DNA from: Neoceratodus forsteri | Lineage: Eukaryota > Chordata > Ceratodontiformes > Ceratodontidae | Direction: 5' to 3' | Assembly: GCA_016271365.2 (NCBI GenBank) | Contig: CM057456.1 | Span: forward strand, 610,085,501 to 610,149,500 | Length of the DNA: 64,000 nucleotides | Shown here: in pieces, positions 1-10,958 of the stretch | Numbering within the stretch: the first letter of the stretch is position 1 | Layout of the letters: each line of letters starts with the position of its first letter | Made by a program: the position numbers and the translations under genes | The notes under the pieces: generated by a model | Told to the model about the DNA's origin: nothing | The model's input: only the letters and a program-made list of their open reading frames with translations | The model's database searches: none

Positions 1-755
1 TTCAATGACACTATGCGCATGTATACGATGCGCACATGCGCATTCTGCGGCTGGCGTAGTGGTGTGTGGAGGGCAGGTACCAATCTGGGATCGAGCAGGT
101 GAACAGGGTGGTTTTGGCAATGCCTGACAGGGGTGGGTCGGGGTCCACTACACCACAGGGGCACTTATAACTATGTACATGGGGAGGATCTGGGATCATT
201 GGGTGGCACTACAGGACTGGAGACATTTGTGCACAGTGTGACTAGGGGGTGCTTGACTATCAGGACAGTTACGGTACAGTAGGGGCACTAGTGTAATATA
301 CATTTTATTTTGGCAAATTACAACGGCACAAGGCTGCATACCACATGGCTGACTCTCCTGCCCATCTGCTCCCCTACACCCCCACTGCCTCCTCCCAAAT
401 GTCTTTGTGTGCCCCTACTGTTCCCTGCACTACTCCATCCCATGGGCACAACCACTTAGACCTCCTTCTGGCTGGTCTAAGTGGTGCCCCTTGCTGTGTC
501 CATGGCAGGGTTTTGAAAATACTAAAAAAGGGGATATTGTAGCCCTGCCATGGCACAAGCCCCCTTGTGACCAGGTGCACCTGCTGGTTGGCACAATCTG
601 TGGCACAAGGAGGCTTTGGCACAGCTGCATCTGGAGTGGCCGCAGGCTGCTTTTCAAAATTGTGTTTGATGTAAGCTGTGACACAAGTCACCTCTTGCAT
701 AAAACTCTTTGGACACAGATCCCTTGTGTCCTTAAACCCTTTGAAAATCGGGCCC
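1..755. mobile_element. Possible right part of a non-autonomous DNA transposon
   Basis: The segment ends near 741-756 in TTGAAAATCGGGCCCC, whose reverse complement resembles the Harbinger terminus at 10409 (GGCCCAGATATTCAAA). The first 60 bases contain repeated ATGCGCA motifs like the subterminal GCGC motifs of that Harbinger. No transposase motif is visible and the left end lies outside the window, so the assignment rests on end similarity only. It could be a Harbinger-like or hAT-like MITE, or coincidence. Confidence 0.28.
500..553. repeat. Hairpin with 11-bp perfect arms
   Basis: CCATGGCAGGG at 500-510 is the exact reverse complement of 543-553. The arms extend outward a further 7-9 bases with two mismatches. 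The 32-base A/T-rich loop suggests a foldback structure inside the putative transposon fragment. Confidence 0.6.
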
Positions 756-2148
756 CACATCTTCGTCTAAAATCAAAAAAAGACAAATTTGGGATCAAGT
801 ATATAATATTTACTGAATTAATAAAATAGCCTTAATTACCTCAGGTTTTCACTGAAAAAGTTTCATTTTAAACTGCTACTTATTGTGAATGTGTTATGTG
901 ATAACTGCAAAACATAAAATCAAATAAAATATCAGAGTTAAAAAGGCTGACACCAATTACTAAGGCAGCCCCCTTTCCCCATTACGTAGGAGTGGCCAGC
1001 CTATACAATAAGGATATACATGATTAATTTTCCTAAGCAGTGACATTTTAAAGTTGCTGATTAAATAGTGTTCAGTTACCAATTTTATTTTTTTTCCATA
1101 TTTATAGTTTTCAGGTTTAAGCAGCTTCAGCTCTTCCGACGTCCTGTTTTGGTATCTATGAGGGTAATAAAAATGTCAGCCAACCCCAAAAAAGGATAAC
1201 CCCTAAAAAGATCTCAATAGTAAAAAAGCATACATAAAAAAAACCCCACCAAGCTGTTTTAAAAATGTCCTAAAAGCGTACCTGCTGTTCTCTCTGAGCT
1301 CGTTCCCCACTGGAGTTCTTGCTGATCCTCAGAGAGACGCCAGCACCTTAAGTAACAAAAAAAATCACATGGCATGCATGGCGCAAAGTTTAAATCTTAA
1401 ACTACAATAATATACTATTAATTTGTTATAAAAATGGGGTTAGAACCTTCAAATATTAGTGTGTATGCTCCGCAGATCAACCCTTTTTGAATGGAAACCG
1501 TGGGGAAAGAACATCCAAATGATCAACCACTGATAGTTTAAACTACCCCTTGTACTGTCAGCACTAATATCCTCTAGCTGCAAATAAAATTACAACTATC
1601 AAAATGACATATTTAAAAGTAGCAAACTACAAGCACACATTGGAAGGTAAGAGAGGTGAAAGAGGTTAAAAAGTAAACAGAAGTGGGGGGGGGGAGAGGA
1701 AGATGGAGCCCCGTCATCGGCACTGCACAGTCCGTAAGTTCTTCCACCCTCCGAGCCCTAATGAGCTGGCATTGAATTTCCTAGGCCGGCAAAGCAAATT
1801 TTCAGCAGAGATTCAGTGGACAGTGAATCAGCAGTCAGGGGTTCCTGCAGTTACCACTCCCAATAGTGAGACTTTGCTTCTTGAATTCTCCAGTGTCTCC
1901 TTCTCTCAGCTGATTCTAAACCCTCCTGATGCTGGTCCTCTTGGTTGTTTTGAGCCACTAAAAGGTTCAGAGTAGACCTGGACTGTAGCACCCCCCCGCC
2001 AAAAGAGCTCTCCACTTTCCCTCAGTCCACTTGAGGACTTCCAGTGGTAAAGAAATATGCCTCCTGTCGGAAAAAAGCTGAAAGGCCAGAGTGACTCTAC
2101 ACTCCAAGAAGTAAGACACAAGTCAGAAAGGCTATGTTATTGAGGCAA
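756..2148. other. Unassigned A/T-rich sequence
   Basis: No transposon protein, tandem array or RNA gene was recognised here. A G-run lies at about 1685-1694. Two short stretches flanked by splice-like signals (1115-1163 plus, 1282-1346 minus) are on opposite strands and cannot belong to one gene. This may be ordinary host intergenic or intronic DNA. Confidence 0.4.
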
Positions 2149-2460
2149 AGTACAGTTACGTAAGAACTTACCATAACAGTAGATCTTCAAGAGGAGCTCT
2201 TGCAGCAGGCTATAACCATTAGGACTAACACTGCAGGCCTTAGGACCCATTGGAAAAATCTTAGCTAGCAGTACCAGCAGGACCGCCCCCTGACGTCGGC
2301 TCCACCCTGAAGTCGGCCATGCTACATAAGGGGGTGGACCCCAGCTCCACCTCAGTTTCCCCACCAAGACCCGCAAATGGACCCCAGTGAGTGAACAAAG
2401 CAAAGCCTGTTGATGATGTGTGAAAAACCTCACCAGGGGATGGAGGGCGGGAAAGCAGCG
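2149..2460 (-). repeat. DIRS-A terminal repeat at the YR end
   Basis: The outermost 60 bases (2149-2208) are repeated in inverted orientation at 2461-2520 and contain the TTACGTA...TTACCATAA core seen at other DIRS ends in this window. Bases 2190-2360 are the inverted copy of 9470-9640 with only scattered mismatches. Confidence 0.9.
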
Positions 2461-2570
2461 CCTGCTTCAAGAGCTCCTCTCGAAGATCTACTGTTACAGT
2501 AAGTTCTTACGTAACTGTACTATCTTACTTCAAGTGGGAGCTCTTGCAGCAGGTTACAACCATTAGGACT
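2461..2570 (-). repeat. DIRS-A internal complementary region (ICR)
   Basis: The left half (2461-2520) is the reverse complement of the outer left end. The right half (2521-2565, CTTACTTCAAGTGGGAGC...) is the reverse complement of the outer right end at 9610-9653. Known DIRS elements use such a region to template the junction of the circular form. Confidence 0.88.
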
Positions 2571-2689
2571 GAATCCAAAGCAGTCCCGTGCCAAGGAGGT
2601 GCCTAACCCCGGGAGGAGGAAGGATGGAATAATGCTGATAACACAACAAATCAGGACAGGAGTCCCTGAAGGACTGCCAAGCCAAAACC

Positions 2690-3990
2690 GGCACGGCATT
2701 TGGAGGCAATGTCCAGGCTGTAGTCCTTCACAAATGTGTGCACTGAATTCCAGGTGGCTACCGCACAGATGTCTCTGATGGAGATATTTTTAAGGCAGAA
2801 AAGGAAGCCGAAATTCCCCTGCTGGACTGACCCCTAACTGGGCCCAGAAGAGGTTTGTTGTGCTTCTCATAACAAAACACAATATAGTGGACAAGCCACT
2901 TAGAAATAGACTGTTTAGAGACTGGTTTACCCAAGTGTTGTGGTGCGAAGGCCACAAACAGTTGCTCTGATTTACTGTGTGTAGCTGTGTGCTTGAGGTA
3001 GTACCTCAGCGCCCTGTGAACGTCCAGTGTGTGTAAGAGAGCTTCTCCCCCATTAGAAGGGGAAGAAAAATAAATTGGAAGGTCAACCGATTGGTTGAAG
3101 GTCAACTCCGAGACCACTTTAGGAAGGAACTTAGGATTTGTTCTAAGGGAGACCCTTTCCCTGTGAAAAAACAAATAAGGCTCTTTACACATCAGAGCTT
3201 GGAGCTTGGAAATTCTTCGAGCTGAAGTAACAGCAACTAAGAAACATACCTTCCAGGAAAGGTAACACAGCTCACAATCAGCTGCTGGTTCAAAGGGGGG
3301 GGGAGAGTGAGCTTCTCCAACACAAACAGGAGGTCCCAGGGAGAGATAGGATCCCTAATGGGAGGTCTCATATGCAGAATACCCCGTAAGAAGGTGTGGG
3401 CCACGTCCACTTGGGCTAAGGTTCTATCCCCCAAGAGGACATGATATGCAGAAATGGCCCACATGTGCACCTTTATGGAAGAGTAGCTCAATCAAGCCTT
3501 GTTGGTATAAGGAGAGGAGATACTGTAATGCTGAGTTCACCGGGCAGGTAAGGGCATCCAGATGGTGCGATGAAGCTCATAAACAAAAACGCTTCCACTT
3601 CATAGCATAAGTGGAGAAAGTAGAGGGCTTTCTCGCTGAGACGAGGACGTCCGCCACCTCTTGGGAGACCCCATACCTGGATTTGGCTACATCTGCAGGA
3701 GCCAAACATAAAGGTGCAGAGATCTGAGATCTGGATGGACCAGCTTGCCCTGATTCTGGGACAGCAACTGTGAGCATATTGGCAGCGGAATTGGAGGCTC
3801 CGAGGACAAATAGTAGGAACCAAATCTGCCGAGGCCACAATGGGGCGATTAGAATCATCCGAGCCCCCTCGGCCTGTACCTTCAATAGTACCCTCTGAAT
3901 GAGATGGAAGGGAAGGAAGGTGTAAAGAAACCTCCCTGCCCAACAAAGGGACAACGTGTCTGGCCAGAAAGCACCAGACACGTGCTCTCA
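2690..3990 (-). pseudogene. DIRS-A tyrosine recombinase (YR), broken
   Basis: The YR would cut and rejoin the circular DIRS DNA into the genome. Pieces in different frames follow family order: an N-terminal core-binding part with VADVLVSARKPSTFSTYAMK (about 3577-3670), SIKVHMWAISAYHV (3430-3490), and a C-terminal catalytic part (3192-2690). The HxxR box has become QSSR (about 2815). A downstream ATWNSVHTFVKDYSLD stretch in another frame keeps the Trp and the nucleophilic Tyr (codon 2720-2722). The loss of the box His and the multiple frameshifts indicate no activity. Its 5' part overlaps the RNase H end in another frame, as usual for DIRS. Confidence 0.85.
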
Positions 3991-5460
3991 CGAGCAGAAA
4001 ATTGGCAGTTTAGCATTGCGTGGGGACACAAAGAGGTCCAGCTCTGGACGACCACATGTGTCAAAGAGCTGGTCCGCTACTGATTGTAGTAACTCCCACT
4101 CATGCGCCTTGCACTGAGACCTGCTTAGGCTGTCTGCCAAAGTTGTTTTGAATGCCTGGGACATGCTCTGTGGACAGATAAATGTGACGCTCCAGTGCCA
4201 GTACCAGACTCTTATCGTCTCCCTGCATAGGGGGTAGGAGCACATTCCCCCTTGCTTGTTGATGTAAAAGACCATTTTGTCCATCTGAACTAGGAGAGAG
4301 CCTGGGACAAGGTCCTCTTGGAAGGCATTCAGTGCATTGAGGACCTCTCGCATTTCCAGGACATTGATGTGGAGGTCGCGCTCCTCTGGGGTCCAGACCC
4401 CTTGTGTTTGGTGGGCCCCTAGGTGCACCCCCCCATCCCAAATCAGACACATCTGTCATTAGGGTCTGATTTGGGGGCTCCTGACGGAAGGGGACCTGTT
4501 TTTCTAGATTGAGAGGGTCCAGCCACCAAAGTAGAGTCCTCTTGACCAGCTCTGCGACCCTGACCGTGTGGTCTAGGTCGTCGGAGCATTGATCCCACTG
4601 CACCCTGAGCATCCACTGTGGGATCCTCATGTGGAGGCAGGCCAAGGGAGTGACAGGGATGGTCGCCGCCATGTGCCCCAGAAGTCTAAGGAAGGTCCTG
4701 GACTGGACCTGAGGGGTTACTAGGACCGATCCTGCTATCTCCCGCAGGTGATCTCCCTTCTCTTGAGGAAGAAAGGCCATGCCCTGGACTGAATCCAGTA
4801 CCACCCCTATAAAGATGAGTCTTTGGCTGGGCTCCGGGGAAGACTTTGTAAGGTTCAGGTTGATCCCCACCTCTCAGAACAGAGTATAGGTGTCTCAGAG
4901 AGCCTGAAGAAGGCACATCCTTAACGGGGCCACAAGCAGCCAATTGTCGAGGTAAGGGAAGACGTAATGTCCCTGGTGACTTAGAGCCGCAGCTACTATT
5001 GCCAGACATTTGGTGAAGACTCGAGGAGCGGAGAAGAGGCCGAATGGAAGAACCCGAAACTGATAATGCTCCCCCCGGAAGTGGAACCTCAGGTACTTCC
5101 TGTGAGGGGGAAAGACCCCAATGTGCATGTACACATCTGCATGTCTAAGAAGCAGAGCCAGTCTCCCTGGTGCAGCAGAGGAATAAGACCTGGAAGGGTC
5201 ACCATCCTGAATCTTCGGTACTCTATATAGTTGTTTAAGGAGCTGAGGTCCAGGATGGTCTGAAGATCTTGCGTCTTTTTTGGAACCAGGAAAAAGTGGG
5301 AGTAATACCCGTTTCCCCGCTGCTACAGAAAAACTGGTTCTATTACACTTTTTTGCAAGAGGGCCTGAATCTCTCATTCTAAAAGGAGTAGGTGAGAAGA
5401 AGGATATCTTGAGGACCTTGGTGGAGTGCCTGGGGGTAATTTCGGTGAACTCCAGCATTT
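3988..5460 (-). pseudogene. DIRS-A reverse transcriptase-RNase H, broken
   Basis: RT motifs are clear on the minus strand: HYQFRVLPFGLFSAPRVFTK, about 5070-5010, then FPYLDNWLL near 4940. The active site reads YLDN rather than YLDD, so the second metal-binding Asp (codon 4943-4945) is Asn. RNase H follows: DVSDLGWG with its Asp, HINVLEMREV with its Glu (about 4340-4370), QMDKMVFYINKQGG and LADSLSR. The domain is split by a frameshift near 4450. YxDD aspartates are essential in RTs, so polymerase activity should be lost even without the frameshifts. Confidence 0.88.
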
Positions 5461-5924
5461 GTCCCCTCCTTACAATGTCCAGGACCTACTGGTCCGCTGT
5501 AATGGAGCTCCTACCCTTCAGATGAAGGGAGAAGCAACCTGCTACTGCCTCCCCTGGTACCTCCGGAGGAGGAGGAGGGGTCAGGAGGAAGTCATTGGGC
5601 GGAGCCAGGAGTGGGCAGAGAGGCTTCGGAGGTCTTTGGGCCTCGAAAACGAGTGCCTCCAGGGTGCTGGTTTCTGGCTTTCCTTTTGAAGCCACCTCTC
5701 TGCCCCTGTTGACTGCCATGGGCTTTCTGGCCTGAGGGCTTATGAAAGGGCCGGCATCCAACATGCTTCTGGTCCACTCTGTACATTTCTTGGATGGACG
5801 AGATCGATTTGCCTGACTCCTGAAGACGGGAGATAAGAGCTTCCATCTCCTGCCCAAAAATGACAGAACCCTGGAATGGGAGGTCCCGTATTCCGGACTG
5901 CAGATCCTGCTGAAAACCTGAGAC

Positions 5925-7345
5925 TTTCATTTATTTATTTAAGAGTTTTAACAGGAGAGCATACTGAGCGGGTTACCACTCGATTCCAGATACGTCCTGG
6001 GGGGAAGGAACAAGTGGAACATACAAATCATAAGCACAAAGTAGAGTGTACATGAATGCAATTGCATTTGCAATACAGTAGAGGAAGACTGTACATGTTA
6101 CAGTTACACTATAGAGAGTTGTTAATGAGACCACAAGGGGAGTAACTGGAGCATACAAGTAATAAACACGAAGTGGAAGCACATGAATGCAGATACATAT
6201 TACAAACATTAGGAGAAATAGTGCATGTGACTATTAACAATATGCAGTATTAGCTATGAATCAAGCAACGAGGAAAAATACAGAGTTTATTCACGGATCA
6301 GATAGAGGACTGCATCTGTAACCCCTACAATTTGCTCTACATAACATGAAAGCTATGCAGGGATGGTGTGCTATGAGTACAACAGGAGGGCCTAAATATG
6401 AGTAGGGGACTTGAGGTTTCAGCTCCTAGATGGCCCTATGTGCAAGCGCATATTGAGGAGAAGGGTGCCTTGAGGAGGTGATTTAGGTGCGACGTGTTAG
6501 CGAAGTCATGAATGCCTGCTGTGAGTGCATTCCAAAGTTTAGGCATGAGGTGTCTGAATGCTGCTTGGCCCCTTGAAGTGGCCATTCATGGAACATATAG
6601 GAGCCGGGAGCTACCACTCCTGAGGGAGTAGGTGGGCTGTGGTGGGACTGAGAGGGCAGATTTAGGGTAGGGGGGAAGGGACTGTGACCAGAATTTCACT
6701 GTGGATGTGTCTACGAACGTGGAGCGATGTTAGATCGAGGGAGCTGTAGAGGTTGCAGTGATGTGTCAAAATTGGGCAGTCAAGGGCAAAGTGACAGAAG
6801 GAGAGGTAGAGAGGGTCAAGGCTGGCTAGGGCTGACTTGGGAGCAGCGCTGTATACCGTATCCCCGTATTCTAGTATCGGGAGGATCATGTTTTGGACAA
6901 TTACCTTGCGGGTTGACAGAGGTAAGCTACCCTTGTTCCGATATAAGGCTCCTAGTTTTGGGCACAGCTTTTTGTGGATCAAGTCGATGTGAGTGGAAAA
7001 GTCAAGGTGCTGATTGAGCCAGACTCCAAGGTATTTGAAGGAGGTGCAGGTCTCTAGAGGAGTTCCCTCAATGGTGAAGAAAGTGGGGGTAGAAAGGAGT
7101 CTGGAGAGCCTTTGCCTTGTCCCAAATGTTAGGGAGACAGTTTTCTTGGGGTTAAGAAAAAGTTGGTTTGAGCGAAACCAATGCTGTACCACATTAAAAT
7201 CTTGTTGGAGAGTAGAGGCCACTTCATAGGGGGAGGGGTCTGTTGTGTATAGTACAGTATCATCAGCGTACAGGTGTATGAACGTGTGACTGCAGACTGA
7301 GGGAAGTTCACTTAGGAAAACTGAGAAGAGTAACGGGCCGAGGGG
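5925..7345 (-). mobile_element. LINE X1: 5'-truncated L2-like LINE inside DIRS-A gag
   Basis: The 3' end is the TTTATTTATTT tail at 5930-5941 (minus strand AAATAAATAAA), followed by a short terminal block seen also in copies X2-X5 (GGGTTACCACTCG... at 5970). Coding sequence of an RT C-terminal region runs from about 7320 to 6662. It is truncated on the 5' side at about 7345, where gag resumes. No convincing target duplication was found. Confidence 0.82.
6662..7320 (-). pseudogene. LINE X1 ORF2 fragment, RT thumb and C-terminal region
   Basis: The protein has motifs of the region after the YADD box in CR1/L2-group LINEs: WFRSNQLFLNPKKTVSLTFG and TSFKYLGVWLNQHLDFSTHI (about 7190-7000), then ILEYGDTVYSAAP. 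A frameshift at about 7220 separates it from an upstream piece reading SAVTRSYTCTLMILYYTQQT, i.e. the degenerate catalytic region. The end at 6662 is near the normal ORF2 terminus, so only the 5' part is missing. Not functional. Confidence 0.8.
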
Positions 7346-9444
7346 TTTCCCCTCTCAACCAGGCATGGTGCTGGAGACCGACACCTGATGCTGATGCTCC
7401 AGCCGCCATATCTGCATTATCGTGCGAGGCATGAAGGACATGCTTGCCTACGTCTGAGACTGATTTCAATATATCTAGAAGCTCCATTTTCTGCGTGGAG
7501 TCTAGCAAGGTATTGGCTAGCTCCTGTCCCCTTTCCCACAGTGCATTCTGGTACTGGACCATATGCATGAGGAAGTTCAGAGATCTGATGGAGCAAGTGG
7601 AGGCAGAACACACTTTCTTGCCAACCTGGTCCAAATAACTGGATTCCAGGTCAGGAGGCTGTGAGCTGAGGTGCTTGGGTGCTTGGACTTGTCGTGGGCA
7701 GTCATGATGACCGTGGAGTCCGCATGAGGGTGTTCCACCAGGAAAGACTCATCCCTCGGGGCCCTGTACAGCCTGTCCGATTTTTGTGGGAATGGCCAGG
7801 ATGGACGCTGGATGCTTCCAAGTTATCCTGGTCAGGGCTTGAAAGGTGTCTACCAAAGGAGGAACCACCAGAGGCTTGGGCTCCTTTTGCCTCAGGTAAC
7901 GGGCCAGTTGTCAGCATTCCGGATCCAAGTCCTCCGTCTCCCATTCATTGGAGGCCTGGATATGCCTCTTGACATCCATAAAAGTTGGATCATCAGGAGG
8001 TGAGCGGGGTTGGTCCTTCTCCCCAGGGGAATCCCCTACCCCTGAAAAGGATGAGGAGGATGAAGAGGACAACCTGCTACTAGGCTGCAAAGAGTCTGAG
8101 CTGCGTCTAGGACTTCCCCTACTCAAACGTCAGTGGCTATCTGACCAACGTCGGTCCAGAGACCAACGTCGGCTACGGGACCGACAACAGGGCAAAGGCC
8201 AATGCCTCTCTGGGGACTGGCATCGGGAATGGGAGCAAGCCTACCTAGAGGTAGATCTGTGGTGGCAGCAGGATCTGCTCCTGGGCTGAGACTGGAACCA
8301 TCGACGGCTGTCCGCTCTAGAAGGGTGTCGACGGTGGTCCTCAGATCGGGATCAGAAACAAGCCTTTGAAGGAGGGTGAGGTAGCGGCCGCTCAGGGGTA
8401 TTCTTCGGCAAAGGAGCAAGGAGGCCCTCGGGCTCACGGTTGTCCAGCCAATTGGGAACCGGTGTCGGGTCCGGCTTCCGTGGAGTGCCATCCTTTTTCA
8501 GTTGGCTCCACCAGAAGGAGAAGAGCTCCTGCAGCTCCTCCTTGTTGAATGTAGCCGCTGCCATCCTTAATAAGGGAATCAGCGAAGCCGGAGTACCTGG
8601 CAGGGCATGGATGGGGGAGTCCTCAGAGGAGCCCTGCGGGGTGGAAGACCTCGGGGTTGGTAGTGAAACTTTCGGTGCCCCTCCCAGGAGTGTCTTCCCC
8701 ATTTCTACCAGCGTCAGTACTTTGGCGGCGTCGGTTTAACAGGAGGTGGCACGGGGCATCCTTGTTACCCGGTGGCTTGCCTGAACCAGGCAAAGCTAGG
8801 ACCTTCTTCGGCAGGGCCAAGGCTTGTGCTGAAGAGGACTTGGTGGTCACCCGCAGCAGCGCCACCTTGGGTTTGGATTTCTCACCTGAAGCTCCCGCCT
8901 TGACCAGCGCCGGGTTTTTGGCAGGAGGGCTCAGCTTCTTGGGGTCCTTCTTGTAAGGACACTTCTGGTGATTTCCCAAGCCAGAGGAAGAAGAGGCTTT
9001 CTTGGGGGGAGAGCATGAGTCGAACTGATGGTGGGACCGGCTAAGGTCCTTGTCCCGAGACTGCTCACGGGCCTTGTCCCAGTGCTTTCCCTTATCCCCT
9101 GAGGTGTGCAGGACATCCATTTGCTGTTCTAAGAGGTGGGCTTTAAGGGCCTTCAGGCGTCTAATGCGAGTTCTGCTGGTGAAGCCTCTGCAAAGCTTGC
9201 ATGCAGCATTGTCGTGGTCTGGTCCCAGGCAAAAGAAGCACTTTGCATGGCCGTCCTTCGAGAGGATCTGACTGCCACAATCACACTTGTTCCTCTTCGG
9301 CCCGGAGGAGGAGACCAACAACGGAGAAGGCATACACCAGGTGTGAACTTAAAATGAGAGAAGGGTGAGAAAAAAATGGTAGAATCCAAAGAAAAACTTC
9401 TTATTTTTGCTGGAACTGCTGGAAGAAAGCACCAAAACTTTCCC

Positions 9445-9654
9445 AACATGAGCGGGTCACGGCGGGAAAAGAACTGAGGTGGAGCCGGGGTCCACCCCCT
9501 TATGTAGCGTGGCCGATGTCGGGGTGGAGCCGACGTCAGGGGGTGGTCCCTGCTGGGTACTGCTAGCTAAGATTTTTCCGGTGGGTCCTAAGGCCTGCGG
9601 CATTAGTCTTAATGGTTATAGCCTGCTGCAAGAGCTCCCACTCAAAGTAAGAAC
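9445..9654 (-). repeat. DIRS-A terminal repeat at the gag end
   Basis: This is the inverted partner of 2190-2360. It ends in GCAAGAGCTCCCACTCAAAG, which the right half of the ICR mirrors. The gag start at 9333 lies about 110 bases inside. Confidence 0.88.
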
Positions 9655-10134
9655 GGTGGCTTACCTTTTCATTTTTACAATGAAAGCATTAACATAGCCC
9701 TGCTCCTCCAGCTCCTCCATAGCTTGCATAGTGTGCAGCCTCTATCTTGAATTCTGCCAGGAAACTGGTGCTCTGTCGATGTTTGTGTTGTAATGCAGGA
9801 AGGTAGTCATTCTCATACTACACCCTACTGTCCTGAAAGTAGAGCTGTAGTTTTAATACTTTTGTATTAATAATAGTTGTAATAATTGTTTTAATAATAG
9901 TTTTGGCTTTTAGTAACAAGTTTTATTTCACCATATATCAGAGAAAGTGGATTATAATGGACCAGTGTTGAGCACTGGGTCCAGAGGAGTTGGGCCCAAG
10001 TACTCTATAGGCACTTTCTATATCTAGCTGGTAGTCTATTGGTAAGAAAATGCTACAGTACCTTTAAGAAAGTCACTTCAAATAAAGCTGTAAATGTCCG
10101 CTCCTTCCCCAACCCTCTGCTAAGCCTTAAACAG
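9655..10134. other. Unassigned spacer
   Basis: A/T-rich sequence between DIRS-A and the minisatellite. No open frame, repeat or RNA signal was recognised. Confidence 0.4.
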
Positions 10135-10408
10135 AAAAGGCCCACAACTACTCTCCAAGAGTCTTTCCTGAACAGGCCTTATTTAGGCCCACAACTCCTC
10201 TCCAAGTGTTTATTTTCCTGAAACAAGCCTTACTCTAGGCCCACAAACATTCTCCAGGTGTTTATTTTCCTGAAACAAGCCTTATTCTAGGTCCACAAAT
10301 ACTCTCCAAGCATTTATTTTCTTGAAACGTGCTTTATTCTAGGCCCACAAGTACTAAGTATTTATTTTCCAGAAATATGCCATTTCTAGGCCCACAACTA
10401 CTCTCCAA
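10135..10408 (+). repeat. 50-bp minisatellite, block 1 (about 5.5 units)
   Basis: Diverged head-to-tail copies of a unit of about 50 bp containing CTCTCCAAGTGTTTATTTTC, CTGAAACAAGCCTTATTCTA and GGCCCACAA. The array is cut by the Harbinger at 10409 in mid-unit and resumes at 18132 with the next expected base. Confidence 0.9.
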
Positions 10409-10424
10409 GGCCCAGATATTCAAA
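10409..10424 (+). repeat. Harbinger left TIR
   Basis: GGCCCAGATATTCAAA pairs with 18116-18131, with two mismatches. Looser similarity continues inside (GCGCAA, GCAAGTCC) for about 50 bases on both ends. Confidence 0.88.
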
Positions 10425-10958
10425 AGAGTTGAGCCATGCGCAACAGGGGTCAGCTCATGCAAGTCCCACCAGCCATTCTCATGAGCATTCAGCAGGAGGC
10501 AGTTGCGCCTCCAAATCATGCTGAGCAACAGCGCAATGATAATGAAGGCATGCGCAACTGAAGAGGGAGGAACCATGCACAAATGGCACAGTGCGATATT
10601 CAACAACTTGCGCCATGCACAATAGGGGAGCAAGCGGAAGTTGGGCCATAGCGGAAATGAGCCAAAATAAAAAGAAGCAAGGGAGAGGCACAAGAACTCT
10701 ACAGGGAAGGCACATGAGGCAGAACTCTAGCCACACAGATAGGGCAGGAGAGACACACAGGGCAGGCCAGGGAAAGGGCACCCTGAACACAGAGGCACAG
10801 GGAAGGTGTGGGGAGCCACAGCCAGTGCAGAAGGGGGAAGTGCCACACAGCACAGAGGCCACCACAGGCAGGTGTTCCTGGTGCAGGGGAAGTAGCAGTG
10901 AGGACAGCGGCGGGAATACAGTAACAGCTGCCAGGGAGGGTGAACACAAGCCAGGGAC

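Larger units (their letters stand above)
5486..9333 (-). pseudogene. DIRS-A gag, broken and interrupted by a LINE
   Basis: The N-terminal part (9333-8623) has a Cys/His cluster, CDCGSQ...KCFFCLGPDHDNAACKLC, typical of vertebrate DIRS gag proteins and probably zinc-binding. A charged, Ser/Pro-rich middle follows (8700-7900) in several frames. The C-terminal conserved gag block contains HHAWLR at the right of the LINE insertion and VSGFQQDLQSG at its left. The LINE (5925-7345) separates these two stretches without visible loss of gag codons. Frameshifts at about 8650, 8420, 8125 and 7900 break the frame. A DIRS gag is thought to package the RNA. Confidence 0.82.
2149..9654 (-). mobile_element. 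DIRS-A: structurally complete, decayed DIRS retrotransposon
   Basis: The element reads right to left: outer ITR (9445-9654), gag (9333-5486), RT and RNase H (5458-3988), tyrosine recombinase (3990-2690), ICR (2461-2570) and outer ITR (2149-2460). The two ITRs are inverted copies of about 150 bp; both contain the stretch with GCTACATAAGGGGGTGGACC. The ICR matches both outer ends joined together, the hallmark of DIRS replication through a circular intermediate. No target duplication is expected for YR integration and none is seen. A LINE (5925-7345) is inserted in gag. Frameshifts, stops and a mutated RT active site make it non-autonomous now. Confidence 0.92.

Noticed and set aside
1115..1163. 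Possible host exon (AG acceptor, GTAATA donor, plus strand)
   Set aside because: Too short and isolated; a similar candidate at 1282-1346 is on the opposite strand and no protein family is recognised.
1703..1975. 90-codon plus-strand frame with a good start context
   Set aside because: No domain or neighbouring exon supports it.
2480..2515. Splice-donor-like GTAAGT in the DIRS ICR
   Set aside because: It is part of the shared DIRS recombination core in all copies and not linked to an exon.
10135..10408. CRISPR-like array
   Set aside because: The units are contiguous with no unique spacers and the genome is eukaryotic: a minisatellite.
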